From positions 174-64,173 of the forward strand of contig PLDF01000424.1 in the NCBI GenBank assembly GCA_003135055.1: DNA of 64,000 nucleotides. Direction: 5' to 3'. Shown in pieces: positions 52,089-61,864 of the stretch. The DNA is from Bryobacterales bacterium (lineage in GTDB: Bacteria; Acidobacteriota; Terriglobia; Bryobacterales; Bryobacteraceae). The notes under the pieces were generated by a model. The model had not been told where the DNA came from, did no database searches, and saw only the letters and a list, made by a program, of their open reading frames with translations. Position 1 is the stretch's first letter. Each line of letters opens with the position of its first letter. The translations under genes were made by a program, and so were the position numbers.

Positions 52089-53291
52089 TCAAAGAGCAGA
52101 ATTAGACGTCCCAGGCTGCTTCTTAATAGGCGCCAATCGCGGCAATGAGGAAGCGATCAATTGTTCGATGGCTGGCCCACCCACCGCAAGATCGCTTTGG
52201 ATCAGGCCGTCTGTGCCGATGAGAACTGCGGCCGGAGTACTCACACAATCATAGGCCTCAGCGACTTCGAAGTCTTGCTGAAGCAGTACTTGCGAAATTT
52301 CAAAATCCTTCAGTTTCGCCAGATTCTCCTTGGCGGTGCCACGGGTGACGAGAACAATGTTTAGCGACTCCTCGTGCTCACGCATCCAACGGCTGATGTT
52401 TGGCGAGAGCGCCTGGCAAGATTCACAATACGGGCTGGAGAACACCAGGAAAATAGTCTTCCCTTGCTCAAGGAGCGACCCTAACGAGCGTTTCCGGCCC
52501 GACATGCCCGGCAGCGCGAATTCCGGCGCCGGCGTTCCAATCGGCAGACCAATCCCGGTCGGAAGGATTCTCCTCGGCGCCGGGACCCCCGGTTGGAGTT
52601 TCGGAGCTGGCGCCGTGTTTGCGCTAATGCGGCCGGAGAGCGTTTTGCTCGGTGCGCGACGCTCCGCCGACGGCCGTTCGCGATCACGTGCCGGAGCGCG
52701 CCGCGATTCATCAACGCGCTCCGATTCCGATACGAGCCGTGGTTCCATCGTCATGCTCTCAGCCTCTGCGGGTTCGCTGCCCCGGAGCGCGCGAAAAAAG
52801 AGGAAGCACGCCACACACGCCACGACGATGAATACCCTGCGCTCAATGCCGCCTGCCATAGCAAGATGCGCCCAGAGAGATGGACCCGCTTGCAGTCGCC
52901 CTCTGGAGACAAGCCAGCCGGCGGAGGTGGCGAGTATGCCATTGCGAATTAGGGTTGGCCAGCCCACGGGAGCCGAATGCAACTGGCCGAAGCAGCGGCA
53001 GTCCGGCCTGCGCCCTCGCGCTAAGGTGACGCCGATGCCGATCGCAAAGATGCTGAGTAGAGCCAGCGCCGCGCAAGCTCCATACCAGGCGAAACCGACC
53101 GGAACCAGCGCTACCGCAACCACAATCTCTCCTGCTGAGAGCAATAGACTCAAAGGTTGCGCGAGCCCCGGCGGCAGACCGAAGTCATTCAGAGCTTTGC
53201 TCGACCCTCTACGGTCAACGAGCTTCGTGAGGCCAGCGAGAAAAAATACGGCTGCCAGGAGAAGTCTAACCGCCAATAGAGCAAATCCCAC
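52089..53291 (-). CDS. MauE/DoxX-like membrane protein fused to a thioredoxin domain
   Basis: 400 residues. The N-terminal half has four hydrophobic segments (residues ~4-20, 45-90, 110-130, 151-168) with the paired cysteines DCRCFGQ (98, 100) seen in MauE. A Pro/Arg-rich linker (about 171-250) follows. The C-terminal AhpC/TlpA-type thioredoxin has PAPEFALPGMSGRKRSLGS, the CxxC site YCESCQ (289, 292) and cis-Pro segment VSTPAAVLIG. It probably passes electrons across the membrane to periplasmic disulfides, doing in one chain what MauE and MauD do separately. It stands alone. Confidence 0.8.
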   Translation of the reverse strand: MGFALLAVRLLLAAVFFLAGLTKLVDRRGSSKALNDFGLPPGLAQPLSLLLSAGEIVVAVALVPVGFAWYGACAALALLSIFAIGIGVTLARGRRPDCRCFGQLHSAPVGWPTLIRNGILATSAGWLVSRGRLQAGPSLWAHLAMAGGIERRVFIVVACVACFLFFRALRGSEPAEAESMTMEPRLVSESERVDESRRAPARDRERPSAERRAPSKTLSGRISANTAPAPKLQPGVPAPRRILPTGIGLPIGTPAPEFALPGMSGRKRSLGSLLEQGKTIFLVFSSPYCESCQALSPNISRWMREHEESLNIVLVTRGTAKENLAKLKDFEISQVLLQQDFEVAEAYDCVSTPAAVLIGTDGLIQSDLAVGGPAIEQLIASSLPRLAPIKKQPGTSNSAL

Positions 53292-53819
53292 AATTCTCGG
53301 TTCGTGCCCTTTTAAATATACCCGCCGCCCGCCTTAAGTGAGGCGGACCCCGACGCCCGGACAAATTTGGGCAGTCCTCTAGATGGCGTGGCAGGCTGAC
53401 CAAGAGGGCGGGCGTGAAGCCGCCATTCATTCCGGATTTGCATCGGCGGTCGGGTCGCATCGCTGCGTTGCCCTATCCTCCCGGCAAGCATTTCGATTGT
53501 ACGGCAGGCGGCGTTTGCAGCAAAGGTAAAGCATCCGTTCCGGTAAACGAAGCGTTAAATTAAATCCCGGGAGTTGGGGGTTGCGGCCGCGGAATAGTCG
53601 ATGAGAAATCCGGGTTAAGCACCCGTTCGCGGCTGCTACTTCCCTCATGCCAGCAGCCGCGCGTATTCGACTGCGCTTCGGGTTCGGCTTCGCAAGATCG
53701 GGACGGATGGTTGTTCCCGAAACATGACGGGATCGTTCCGGGCTTCCAGCCGAACGCCGAAATTCGGGCATTCCTTGGCCGTAGAATTGCTAACATTTTG
53801 CCGAGGTTAGGACGCGCTT
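53292..53819. other. Intergenic region without a convincing gene
   Basis: 528 bp. It contains a lone MITE-end-like TTAAGCACCC (53614-53623) and a coding-looking but unassigned plus-strand patch around 53700-53790 (FPKHDGIVPGFQPNAEIRAF). No start, ribosome-binding site or family signature could be attached to it. Confidence 0.4.
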
Positions 53820-54095
53820 ATGCCGAACTGGATTTCCGGGGTTTGGTGCAAGACAATGCATCGCCGCCAAGCGATGTGGCCGATTCACGGGCGGTATCTC
53901 TGCCCAAAATGTTTGCACGTGTTCGAAGTGAAATGGGGAGATCCGTACGTTTCCGTGGCAGAGGCAGCCGCCAACGTGTGGCGAACTGTCCATTCCCTCA
54001 ACGGCGCCGGTCACGCAGTAGACGGTACGAGGAATTACAGTCGCAAGCCGGTAGGCGGAAGCGCCTGCTCCGCGATTAGCGCGAACCCTTGCTAA
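53820..54095 (+). CDS. Small hypothetical protein with a CPKC motif
   Basis: 91 residues. The first half looks genuine: WCKTMHRRQAMWPIHGRYLC, then PKCLHVFEVKWGDPY. The CPKC pair plus an upstream Cys/His could form a small zinc site. The second half is low in structure. I recall similar W-P-H-G-x-Y-x-C small proteins in Acidobacteria without a function. No clear ribosome-binding site; confidence is limited. Confidence 0.45.
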   Translation: MPNWISGVWCKTMHRRQAMWPIHGRYLCPKCLHVFEVKWGDPYVSVAEAAANVWRTVHSLNGAGHAVDGTRNYSRKPVGGSACSAISANPC

Positions 54096-54269
54096 TATGG
54101 GCAAAAGCTACCCTTTGGGAGTGCTTAACAGCATTGAGGATTTGGCGGCCTCTGTCGCGAGATTCGCTCCCTGGGAAAACACGTTCACACGGTTGTGAAC
54201 GCTGCACGCATGGGCTCGGAGTGCGCCCCGTGCGTCACGGGACCGCTTTCCACGATTCGGTTAATCGCC

Positions 54270-55595
54270 CTACCCTTTGACGGCCCAACGCACAATGTCG
54301 GCCAATCTCGGCGGCTGGCCCTGCATCAAAATCGCTACGCGGAAAACGCGGCTGGCCGCCCACACGCCCACTAGCGAGCACGCGAGCACGCCGAGCAAAC
54401 CGATCCAAAGCTGCCACAAAGGTACGCCCCCGGGCATCGCCTGCCGCAAGACCATAAGCATCGGCGTGAACGGCGGAAACAGCGACAACGCGATCGCCAA
54501 GGGACCATTGGGCCGGTCCAGCACCGGCAACATCAGGAATACGGGAACCATGATCGGCGCCAATACCAGCAGCATCAAATTCTGCGCCTCCTGCGGTGAG
54601 TTGCAAGCGGCGCCTAGCCCCACCGAGAGCGCGCATAACATGGTCACCTCGGCGACCAGATATACGTAAAACCACGGCAGTAAGCTCAACGGCGTCGCGC
54701 CGGACGCCTCGGCCGCAATCAAAGCGACAGTTCCCACCGTCACATACAGAACGGAACTGGTGAGCGACCGCGCCACGCCGGCCAACACTTTGCCCAGCAT
54801 CAGATCGTGCGGCGTCGCCACGCCCAGCAGCATTTCCACGATGCGCTGCGACTTATCCTCGGTAACGGCGGCCATCATGGGGGCGCACCCCATCATCACG
54901 ATCATCATTAGCAGCATCATGGCGCCGAAAGGCACGATAAAGACTGCGAGTTCGTCCCGCTTGATGGGTTCGTGGATGGCGCCAGTCTTCGCGTCTCTGG
55001 TGAGCAGATCCAGATTGTCGACCGGCGCCACGGCCAGCATGGCAGGCACGCGGCTGCGATCGATTCCGGCTTCGGTAAGGCGCTCGGTCCGGATGGCGTC
55101 GTTCACCGCGCCGCCGATCCACGCCTGCAATTTGTCGATGGCGCCGGCGTTGGTGTAGCACGCGATGTTGGCTTTTTGGGGGTCGCCTTGGGCATTCTGA
55201 GATGCGCCAACGTCAATGAACGCGAACAACTCGCCATTGCGCACGCGGTTAGAAAGCGCCAGGCGCTGCAGATCGGGATCTCCGGACTCAGGTGGGACCG
55301 GTTCGACGATATAGCGCGGGGATATCTGCACCCCGGTCTTCTTTTCGAACATCTCTTTCGCGCTCTTGGCGGCCGCGGCCTGCACAACGAAATCGGCGAG
55401 CTTGCCCGTACGGTCGATGAGCGCGATATGCCGGTCGCGAAGATCGGGCTTGGCCTTCAGGATCGCAACCCCGAGCGAGCTGCCGCCGAACAGCAGCGGA
55501 AAGACGATCAGGCCGAAGAGGAAGCTCTTGCTGCGGACCGAAATTAGATAGTCGCGCTTGGCGATGAGCAGCGCGCGTCGCGAAAGATTAAGCAC
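54270..55595 (-). CDS. ABC-2 type exporter permease (NatB-like)
   Basis: 441 residues. Helix near residues 24-45 (LFGLIVFPLLFGGSSLG), a long extracytoplasmic domain (about 50-220), then five helices (FGAMMLLMMIVMMGCAPMMA, LTSSVLYVTVGTVALIAAE, LVAEVTMLCALSVGLG, LMLLVLAPIMVPVFLMLP, LWQLWIGLLGVLACSLVGVW). The motif AAVTEDKSQRIVEMLLGVAT is characteristic of NatB/YhaP-type permeases. It pairs with the ATPase at 55588, overlapping by eight bases. Substrate unknown (Na+ or peptide export in relatives). Confidence 0.9.
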   Translation of the reverse strand: MLNLSRRALLIAKRDYLISVRSKSFLFGLIVFPLLFGGSSLGVAILKAKPDLRDRHIALIDRTGKLADFVVQAAAAKSAKEMFEKKTGVQISPRYIVEPVPPESGDPDLQRLALSNRVRNGELFAFIDVGASQNAQGDPQKANIACYTNAGAIDKLQAWIGGAVNDAIRTERLTEAGIDRSRVPAMLAVAPVDNLDLLTRDAKTGAIHEPIKRDELAVFIVPFGAMMLLMMIVMMGCAPMMAAVTEDKSQRIVEMLLGVATPHDLMLGKVLAGVARSLTSSVLYVTVGTVALIAAEASGATPLSLLPWFYVYLVAEVTMLCALSVGLGAACNSPQEAQNLMLLVLAPIMVPVFLMLPVLDRPNGPLAIALSLFPPFTPMLMVLRQAMPGGVPLWQLWIGLLGVLACSLVGVWAASRVFRVAILMQGQPPRLADIVRWAVKG

Positions 55596-56499
55596 TGGCG
55601 GCCTCCGCAGCCGGCGCGCCGGCGATTCGAACGAAGATATCGTGCAGTGAAGGTTTGGTCACGGAAAAGCTGGCGATGCGAGTTCGCGAGACCAACGCGC
55701 ACAGCACTTGCTGAGTGTCGCAGCCGCGCGAGAGACGCAGTTCCTGCACCTGCCCCAAGTCGCGGACTTCTTCGACTCCGGGAAGCCCCCGCATTACCGC
55801 CGCCCCACCTTCGGCGGAAACGCGGATGGTATCGTTGCCGTACTCGGCCTGAATGGATTCAAGGGTCCCGTCGAGCACTTTCCTGCCGCGAAAGATCATG
55901 AAGATGGAATCGCACATGGTCTCGGCGACGCGCATATCGTGAGTGCTGAGAATGACGGTAGCGCCGCGGCGGCGTAGGTCGAGAATCGCGTCGCGCAGCA
56001 CCTCCGCATTCACAGGGTCGAGGCCGCTGAAGGGCTCATCGAGAATCAGCAGCTTGGGCTCGGGGACCACGGCGGCGATGAACTGCACTCGCTGCGTCAT
56101 CCCCTTGCTGAGGGCTTGCACCTTGTGCGAGCCCCACTCGGCGAGGCCGAGCCGTTCGAGCCACCGATCCACCTCGGCCGAGACGCTGCGGCCGCCGCGC
56201 AGCTCGCCGTAGAATTCGAGCAGCGGTTTCACCGCCATGTTTCTGTAGAGTCCGCGCTCTTCCGGCAGATAGCCAATATGCTCCGAGCGCGCCGAAGTCA
56301 TCCGCTGGCCCAGGACGCGAATGGATCCCGAATCGGGATAGAAGATATTGACGATCATGCGCATCGTAGTGGTCTTGCCGGACCCATTGGGACCGATAAA
56401 ACCGTAGACGGACCCCTCAGGAACCGTTAGCGTGAGATTGTCTACGGCCGTGACGGAACCGAAGGTCTTGGTAACTGACGCGATCTCGACGGCTGCCAT
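55588..56499 (-). CDS. ABC transporter ATP-binding protein (NatA-like)
   Basis: 303 residues. Walker A GPNGSGKTT (about residue 36), Q-loop region EHIGYLPEERGLYRN, signature LSKGMTQ (a variant of LSGGQ), Walker B LLILDEP, H-loop STHDM. A C-terminal ~80-residue extension (EVRDLGQVQELRLSRGCDTQ) is usual in DUF4162-containing NatA-like ATPases. It forms an exporter with the downstream permease. Preceded by a 306-bp gap. Confidence 0.93.
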   Translation of the reverse strand: MAAVEIASVTKTFGSVTAVDNLTLTVPEGSVYGFIGPNGSGKTTTMRMIVNIFYPDSGSIRVLGQRMTSARSEHIGYLPEERGLYRNMAVKPLLEFYGELRGGRSVSAEVDRWLERLGLAEWGSHKVQALSKGMTQRVQFIAAVVPEPKLLILDEPFSGLDPVNAEVLRDAILDLRRRGATVILSTHDMRVAETMCDSIFMIFRGRKVLDGTLESIQAEYGNDTIRVSAEGGAAVMRGLPGVEEVRDLGQVQELRLSRGCDTQQVLCALVSRTRIASFSVTKPSLHDIFVRIAGAPAAEAASA

Positions 56500-56721
56500 G
56501 TGCAGGCAATGGTAGCATGCGCCGGAGTACTATCTCTCACAGCGGGAGGGTGTGGAGAGTTGAGGCAGCGACCTTTCGACGCTGAGACGCCAAGGCGCGG
56601 ATATCGGCGCTGAGAAAACATAAGCGAATGAGGTCTTGTCTTCTCTGCGCGGCCTCTGCGCCCCGGCGGCTGTGAGAAAAAATCGACCAAAATCATTTTC
56701 GACGAACCATGTTTCAACGAC
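56500..56721. other. Intergenic sequence with generic environmental repeat look
   Basis: Includes GACGCCAAGGCGCGG...GAGAAAA and CTCTGCGCGGCCTCTGCGCC, resembling the widespread degenerate GACGCAAAGGCGCAGAGAAAA-type spacer seen in many soil genomes. No gene; a TGCGCCTC tract continues toward the endonuclease IV gene. Confidence 0.35.
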
Positions 56722-57705
56722 TTGCGCTGTGGAAGACCCCGAAAAACTCGATTCTTTCTCACGACCTGCGCCTCCGCGTCGAAAGCATTCTGCTACGATG
56801 GCGTTCTGCGCCTCGGCATCCACACCTCCACACCGGGCTCACTTGAAGGCGCCGCGCTCACTGCCGCCGGGTTGGGCGCCAATACCTTTCAGATTTTTTC
56901 CGCCAGCCCGCGTATGTGGCGCGCCCGCGTTCCCGAACCGGAGCAGATCCGCCTTATCCGCGCCGCGCGCGAGCGGTTCGATCTAAATCCGCTGGTAGTT
57001 CACGCCAACTACCTGATCAATCTCGCCTCGCAAGATCCGCCGATTCGCGCCAAGTCCATTGATGGCTTTCGAGGCGAGATCGAGCGCGCTGCCGCTATCG
57101 GCGCCGAGTATCTGGTGGTGCATCCCGGCAGCTGCCGCGGCCAGTCCGTGGAAGCGGGCATCGCCGCCGTCGCGCTCGGCCTGCGCGACGCCGCCGCGGG
57201 TTTACGCACGCTGCAGGTGACGGTGCTTCTCGAGAACACCGCCGGCTCCGGCGCTACGCTCGGCAGCCGCTTCGAAGAACTGCAATCCATCCGCGATCTT
57301 GCGCGCCGTCTTACCAGCTTGCCCGTGGGTTATTGTTTCGACGCGTGCCATCTGCTGGCCGCCGGTTTCGACATCGCGTCGGCCGCGGGATTGCGCAGCA
57401 CTCTTCGCCATGCCGAGCTTATATTGGGTCTGGAAAACGTCCGCGTGATTCATGCCAACGATTCGAAGGCGCCTCTGGGGTCGCGCGTCGACCGCCATGC
57501 CAACATAGGCGAAGGACATATCGGCCGCGAAGCCTTCCGCCGCATTCTCACTCACCCCAAATTGCGCGCTAAGCCGTTCATCCTCGAGACTCCCGTCGAT
57601 GAACCTGGCGACGACCGGCGGAATCTCGACACTCTGAAGGCGCTCGCGGCGCGAACCGCACAACGGCCCGACGCGGGTAAAGTCAGCGGTGGCCGTCGCG
57701 GATAG
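56722..57705 (+). CDS. nfo: Endonuclease IV (AP endonuclease)
   Basis: TIM-barrel AP endonuclease that cuts abasic DNA with three zinc ions. LGIHTSTPGSLEGAALTA opens the domain; then GANTFQIFSASPRMW, LVVHANYLINLAS, EYLVVHPGSCRG, VTVLLENTAGSG, GYCFDACHLLAAGFD, RVIHANDSKAPLGSRVDRHA, and the C-terminal PFILETPVD. The start is unresolved: the family N-terminus corresponds to CTG 56806 (LRLGIHTS), no ATG or GTG lies in frame, and the first possible codon is TTG 56722, which would add 28 unusual residues. Confidence 0.88.
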   Translation: MRCGRPRKTRFFLTTCASASKAFCYDGVLRLGIHTSTPGSLEGAALTAAGLGANTFQIFSASPRMWRARVPEPEQIRLIRAARERFDLNPLVVHANYLINLASQDPPIRAKSIDGFRGEIERAAAIGAEYLVVHPGSCRGQSVEAGIAAVALGLRDAAAGLRTLQVTVLLENTAGSGATLGSRFEELQSIRDLARRLTSLPVGYCFDACHLLAAGFDIASAAGLRSTLRHAELILGLENVRVIHANDSKAPLGSRVDRHANIGEGHIGREAFRRILTHPKLRAKPFILETPVDEPGDDRRNLDTLKALAARTAQRPDAGKVSGGRRG

Positions 57706-58336
57706 GCGGCCATGAATGCGACCTATGCTTACTCGACTTGCCATTCTCCCGCCGGTCGTATCTCCTGGCGCTTTAACCGCCGCCCTACTACGCGCCGAAT
57801 CTTGAGCGCGACGCCGAAAGTTGTTGCGCAAACGCGTCATCGGAGGTGGGGCATGGGGTGGCTTGCCGCCGGCCGAGCGATGCTCGCCGCGTGCCGCTTT
57901 CGCGGTACGACGGCGATGACAAGCTAAACCGTACTCCACCCGTCTGGCTCACTGAGTGCTTAAGCGGATTTGGGAACGCGCAGCCAGCACGGGTTTTGTG
58001 GGGCCGATGGTCAATCTGCGGCGGATTGTGAATCCGCCGGCCGGCTTTGAGCCGCCCTTGCGAGTAAGACAAAGGCGGGCTCCGAGTCTCTACATTTAAC
58101 CACCGGGAGAGTTCCTTCGGCTTTGACTCCGGCAGGCGGATTCACAATCCGTCGCACGTTACCAATCTGGTTAGCAACCTGCTCCACGAACGCGGTTCGC
58201 ACTGCGTTTCGCGAATCCGCTCGATCGCCCATCCGGCTCACTGAGCGCGCCGACAATTCGGAGGCTGTGTTAACACAGCATTTTCAGCCAGGTCCACAGC
58301 CGCACCGGCGAGTCGCCGCGCTCGGTTTCTTCACGA
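57706..58336. other. Long intergenic region with paired palindromes
   Basis: 631 bp without a recognisable gene. It contains GGCGGATT-GTG-AATCCGCC (58020-58038), a similar GGCGGATT-CAC-AATCCG unit about 110 bp on with the loop inverted, and a MITE-end-like GAGTGCTTAA (57953 on). Confidence 0.5.
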
Positions 58337-59893
58337 TTACGATCCGCTACTACCTTTGCGCCGTGTGTTTTTGCCCGCGCCGCCCAGCGCTGCGAGCAGA
58401 TCCTCGCCTGAGGGCGACCCCAGTCCAGTACAGGCGTCCCACGCCGGGCCCGCCGAAAACGAGCCGTTCGACCCTTGCGTGATGTCGTGGAATGCCTTCG
58501 TCGAACCAGAGAGCTTATATAGAGCCGGCAGCACGAATCCCACGGGTTGCCCGAGCTTCTGGTTAAGCAGCGCAATCAGCCCGCTCCACAGCGGCGCCAC
58601 TGCGCTGGTGCCGCCAATCACAGAGGATGTACCATCCACCAGCACCTGGTATCCCGATTCCGGGTCGGCATCCCCTGAAACGTCCGGCACGCCACGCCCG
58701 CCGCCCGTGGGAGGCTTCACGCCGGCACTCGCCTGAAAGGTGGGCAAGGGAAACTGCACGCTGAACCCGCCGCCCGTCGAGCCGCCTTTCGCGCCGTCGT
58801 TCCATACCGTCTCGCTCGTAATCGCCCCGTTGGCGCTCTGCAGATTGGTTCCCCCGCAGGCTAAAATGTGCGGGCTGGATGCCGGGAAGTCCACATGGTT
58901 TCCCCCGTCTTTCACGCCGTCGCTCGAACCGTCGTCGCCGGCCGCCGCGCAGATGCTCACGCCCAGCAAGGCCGCGGCCGCCGCGGCCGCATCGAAGGCA
59001 CTCATCGCCTGCGCCGTCCACCCCGATTCCGGCCCTCCCCAACTGGTGGAGATCACCGAGGGCTTGTTGGTCGCGTCGTGAATCGCCGTGGTGAGCATGT
59101 CCTGATAGCCGGCGGTCGTATTGGGCGCAAAGTACACGGCGATGCGCGCGCCCGGCGCGACTGCCCCCGCGACCTCGATATCGAGCATCACCTCGCCATC
59201 GGCGCTGTTCGCGGTTGTCGGATTGTTCTTCCCCTTGTCCACCGATACCGCGATCACCGTGGGTTCTTTCACGCCGATCGAGGGGAAGTATTTCTGCAGA
59301 TCGGCCGGACGAAAGCCGCCCCCGAGTTCCAGAATGCCGATAGTCTGCCCCGTCCCGTCGGCATCCAATGGAAACTGGTAGAGTTGCGCAACCTGCCGCG
59401 GCGTATAGGAGACCGCGCTGGCCGCATTGGTTTTGACGCGGAAATGTGGTTTTACGTGAGGCCGGTTATCGAGGCCGAGCACAGCCTCGATGGACCCCGC
59501 CATTTCCGCCGGAACCTGTACGGCGCCCGTGCGCGCCCGGTATTTGGTTCCCTCGAGTTCATAGCGATCGAATGAGACGCCGAAGGCCTTCGACATATCG
59601 GCTGCGGTTCCTTGCAGCCTGACCGTGCGGCGCTCGGGCGCGACTTCGATCACCGTAAGGTTGTATTCCTTAGCGAGTGCCTTGACTTGATCGATGACGC
59701 CTGGATCGGCGCCGTGTCTGGCGGCGAATTCTTCCCGTGAAATTGTGTCGCCGCCTCTCTGCGGCGCTTCCATGGGAGTCTTCGGTTTAAGGATCACGGA
59801 AACTTCAACCACTTCGTCTTTCGGCACGTCGCCTGTGCGCGTGCCGGCCGGGAGCCGTTCGCTGCCCGGGAGCGGAACTTTCTTGCTGGCCAT
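58337..59893 (-). CDS. S53-family serine-carboxyl peptidase (pro-kumamolisin)
   Basis: 518 residues: an N-terminal pro-kumamolisin activation domain (about 25-150; VVEVSVILKPKTP, TVRLQGTAADMSKAFGVSFD) and a sedolisin catalytic domain. Catalytic Glu234 and Asp238 are in DGEVMLDIEVAGAVAPGA, the oxyanion Asp in AAAGDDGSSDG, and the nucleophile Ser in GGTSAVAPLW. Ca-site residues lie near the C-terminus. It is active at acid pH, fitting an acidobacterium. No obvious signal peptide, so export would need another route. AAGGAGGG lies 10 bases before ATG 59893. Confidence 0.93.
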   Translation of the reverse strand: MASKKVPLPGSERLPAGTRTGDVPKDEVVEVSVILKPKTPMEAPQRGGDTISREEFAARHGADPGVIDQVKALAKEYNLTVIEVAPERRTVRLQGTAADMSKAFGVSFDRYELEGTKYRARTGAVQVPAEMAGSIEAVLGLDNRPHVKPHFRVKTNAASAVSYTPRQVAQLYQFPLDADGTGQTIGILELGGGFRPADLQKYFPSIGVKEPTVIAVSVDKGKNNPTTANSADGEVMLDIEVAGAVAPGARIAVYFAPNTTAGYQDMLTTAIHDATNKPSVISTSWGGPESGWTAQAMSAFDAAAAAAALLGVSICAAAGDDGSSDGVKDGGNHVDFPASSPHILACGGTNLQSANGAITSETVWNDGAKGGSTGGGFSVQFPLPTFQASAGVKPPTGGGRGVPDVSGDADPESGYQVLVDGTSSVIGGTSAVAPLWSGLIALLNQKLGQPVGFVLPALYKLSGSTKAFHDITQGSNGSFSAGPAWDACTGLGSPSGEDLLAALGGAGKNTRRKGSSGS

Positions 59894-60074
59894 GCTCTCT
59901 TGCCCTCCTTCAAAAAAGTATAATTCCGCCTGGCCGGATATGGCTGGAGCGTTTGTGCTGCTTCGCACGTTACGCCCGGTGATCGGGAGGGCGACGCTAA
60001 CAGCGCTGCCACAAATCCGCAAGGCCGACGTGGCGCGCGCACTCTTGCGTTCTCGAGTGCGTGCGCCACATCGG

Positions 60075-61136
60075 CTAGCGCAGATCACTGACGGCGTCCA
60101 AAAACCGCCGCGCGACCAGCGGCGCATCGAACTGCTCTACCCAGTTCGAGGGAGGCTGAGGCGACCGAAAAACCCGCTCGATTCCCGCGGCCAATGCCTC
60201 CGCATTGTCCGGTTCCACCAGCACGCCGTGCGGCGCCACCTCCGGAATGGCCGCGGCGCGCGCTGCGACGATGGGCTTTCCCGCGGCCATCGCTTCCAAC
60301 AGCACGATGCCGAAACCTTCCTGCACGCTCGGAAGGCAGAACGCGTCCGCGCGGTTATACTCTTCGGCGAGTTGCGCGCGCGAAACGTCGCCCAGCCACG
60401 TCACCACGCTATCGAGCCGCAAGTCCCGCGAGAGCGTGCGCCACGCCGCATTGCACGGGCCATTGCCGACGATGCGTATGCGCAGCTCCGGCAGGCGTTC
60501 CCGCAATATCGCCGCCGCGCGCAGTAACACCGGAACGCGCTTGCGATGGTAGAACCGGCCCACGAAGAGTACCGTGCAGCCGAGTACCGTGCAGCCAGGC
60601 ATTCCCGGGCCGGGCCCTCGCGATCCGCTCCGTTGCGCCGGGTGCTCCGCCAGCAGGCGCCGCCACTCGGCGAGATCGATCAGCTCCGGCACGATCGCCG
60701 GCATCTCGCGCAGCCCGTAAAACTCCATCGCCCGCTCTCCGGAATAGCGGCTGGTCGCCAGCACGCGCGCGGCGCGGTTCACGTGCAGGCGCTCGCAACG
60801 CGCCTGGATCGACATGGTGAGCCGCGTCAGCCCCGATTCGAAGCGAACCTCGTCGGCAATCACGCCCTTCAGCGACGCCACATGCGGCGCGCCGGATGCG
60901 ATGCGGTAACCATCCATATCGAAACCGACGGTGAGATCGAACTCGGCCGAGCGCTTGAGCGAGCGGTTGAACGCCAGCCGCTCGAAAGTGTAATTGGGGA
61001 AGTGGCGGCGCGGCGTTTCGTAGGTTACCGCGTGACCCAGCTTCTCCAGTGCGCCCGCCAATGCGGTGATGCCGGCGTAGGTGCCGCTGCCGCGCCGGAT
61101 ATCGAGCGGCGTGGACGTGAGAAAACGAATACGCAA
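60075..61136 (-). CDS. GT4-type glycosyltransferase
   Basis: 353 residues, GT-B fold. The N-terminal donor-independent half has [20 protein letters not shown]. The C-terminal half has [55 protein letters not shown], and the nucleotide-sugar signature [20 protein letters not shown] (E-x7-E). Probably adds a sugar to a surface glycan. A perfect 15-bp tandem duplication within the gene produces [10 protein letters not shown] just before the second domain. The stop end is 180 bp before the S53 gene on the same strand. Confidence 0.9.
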   Translation of the reverse strand: MRIRFLTSTPLDIRRGSGTYAGITALAGALEKLGHAVTYETPRRHFPNYTFERLAFNRSLKRSAEFDLTVGFDMDGYRIASGAPHVASLKGVIADEVRFESGLTRLTMSIQARCERLHVNRAARVLATSRYSGERAMEFYGLREMPAIVPELIDLAEWRRLLAEHPAQRSGSRGPGPGMPGCTVLGCTVLFVGRFYHRKRVPVLLRAAAILRERLPELRIRIVGNGPCNAAWRTLSRDLRLDSVVTWLGDVSRAQLAEEYNRADAFCLPSVQEGFGIVLLEAMAAGKPIVAARAAAIPEVAPHGVLVEPDNAEALAAGIERVFRSPQPPSNWVEQFDAPLVARRFLDAVSDLR

Positions 61137-61171
61137 ATTTAGCGCCAGCTATAATTATAGAGAATCACCCC

Positions 61172-61864
61172 TTGGATTATCCCTTGCCAGGCTCCCCAAA
61201 AGCGGTGTGTTTGTTGAGCGGCGGACTCGATTCCGCCACCTGCCTCGCGCTCGCGCAGCGCGACGGCTTCGCCTGCTACGCGCTCTCGTTCGACTACGGC
61301 CAGCGGCACAGGAACGAGCTCGATGCCGCGGCGCGCATTGCGCAGGCGTTCGGCGTATCGCGGCATTTGGTGGCGCACATCGGCCTCGACGTCTTCGGCG
61401 GGTCGGCGCTCACCGGCGATATCGCCGTGCCCAAGTCGCGCAGCGCGGCGGAGATGGCGACTGGAATTCCGGTTACTTACGTACCCGCGCGCAATACTAT
61501 TTTTCTTTCGTACGCGCTGGCGTGGGCGGAAGTGCTGGAAAGCTGCGATATCTTCATCGGCGTCAACGCGCTCGATTACTCGGGCTATCCCGATTGCCGC
61601 CCCGAATTCATCGAGGCTTACGAGCGTATGGCGAATCTGGCGACCAAAGCGGGCGTGGAAGGCCGCACGCGTCTCAAGATTCATACGCCGCTGTTGCATT
61701 TGACGAAGGCCGGCATTGTGAGACTCGCACGCCAGCTCGGCGTGCCGTTCGGCATGACGCACAGTTGCTACGACCCGGCGCCCGATGGCCGCGCGTGCGG
61801 CGAATGCGACGCCTGCCTGCTGCGCCGCAAGGGTTTCGAAGAGGCCGGCATTGAAGATCGCTGA
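61172..61864 (+). CDS. queC: 7-cyano-7-deazaguanine synthase (QueC)
   Basis: 230 residues. An ATP-dependent enzyme that turns CDG into preQ0. PP-loop motif [42 protein letters not shown], and the zinc-binding cysteines [20 protein letters not shown] near the C-terminus. The start is TTG 61172 (no better codon in frame). A TATAAT at 61150-61155 sits about 16 bp upstream and may be the -10 of its promoter. It overlaps queE by 14 bp. Confidence 0.95.
   Translation: MDYPLPGSPKAVCLLSGGLDSATCLALAQRDGFACYALSFDYGQRHRNELDAAARIAQAFGVSRHLVAHIGLDVFGGSALTGDIAVPKSRSAAEMATGIPVTYVPARNTIFLSYALAWAEVLESCDIFIGVNALDYSGYPDCRPEFIEAYERMANLATKAGVEGRTRLKIHTPLLHLTKAGIVRLARQLGVPFGMTHSCYDPAPDGRACGECDACLLRRKGFEEAGIEDR

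Noticed and set aside
61137-61171. preQ1 riboswitch in front of queC
   Set aside because: Only about 35 bp separate the divergent genes; no room for the aptamer, and no matching stem is visible.
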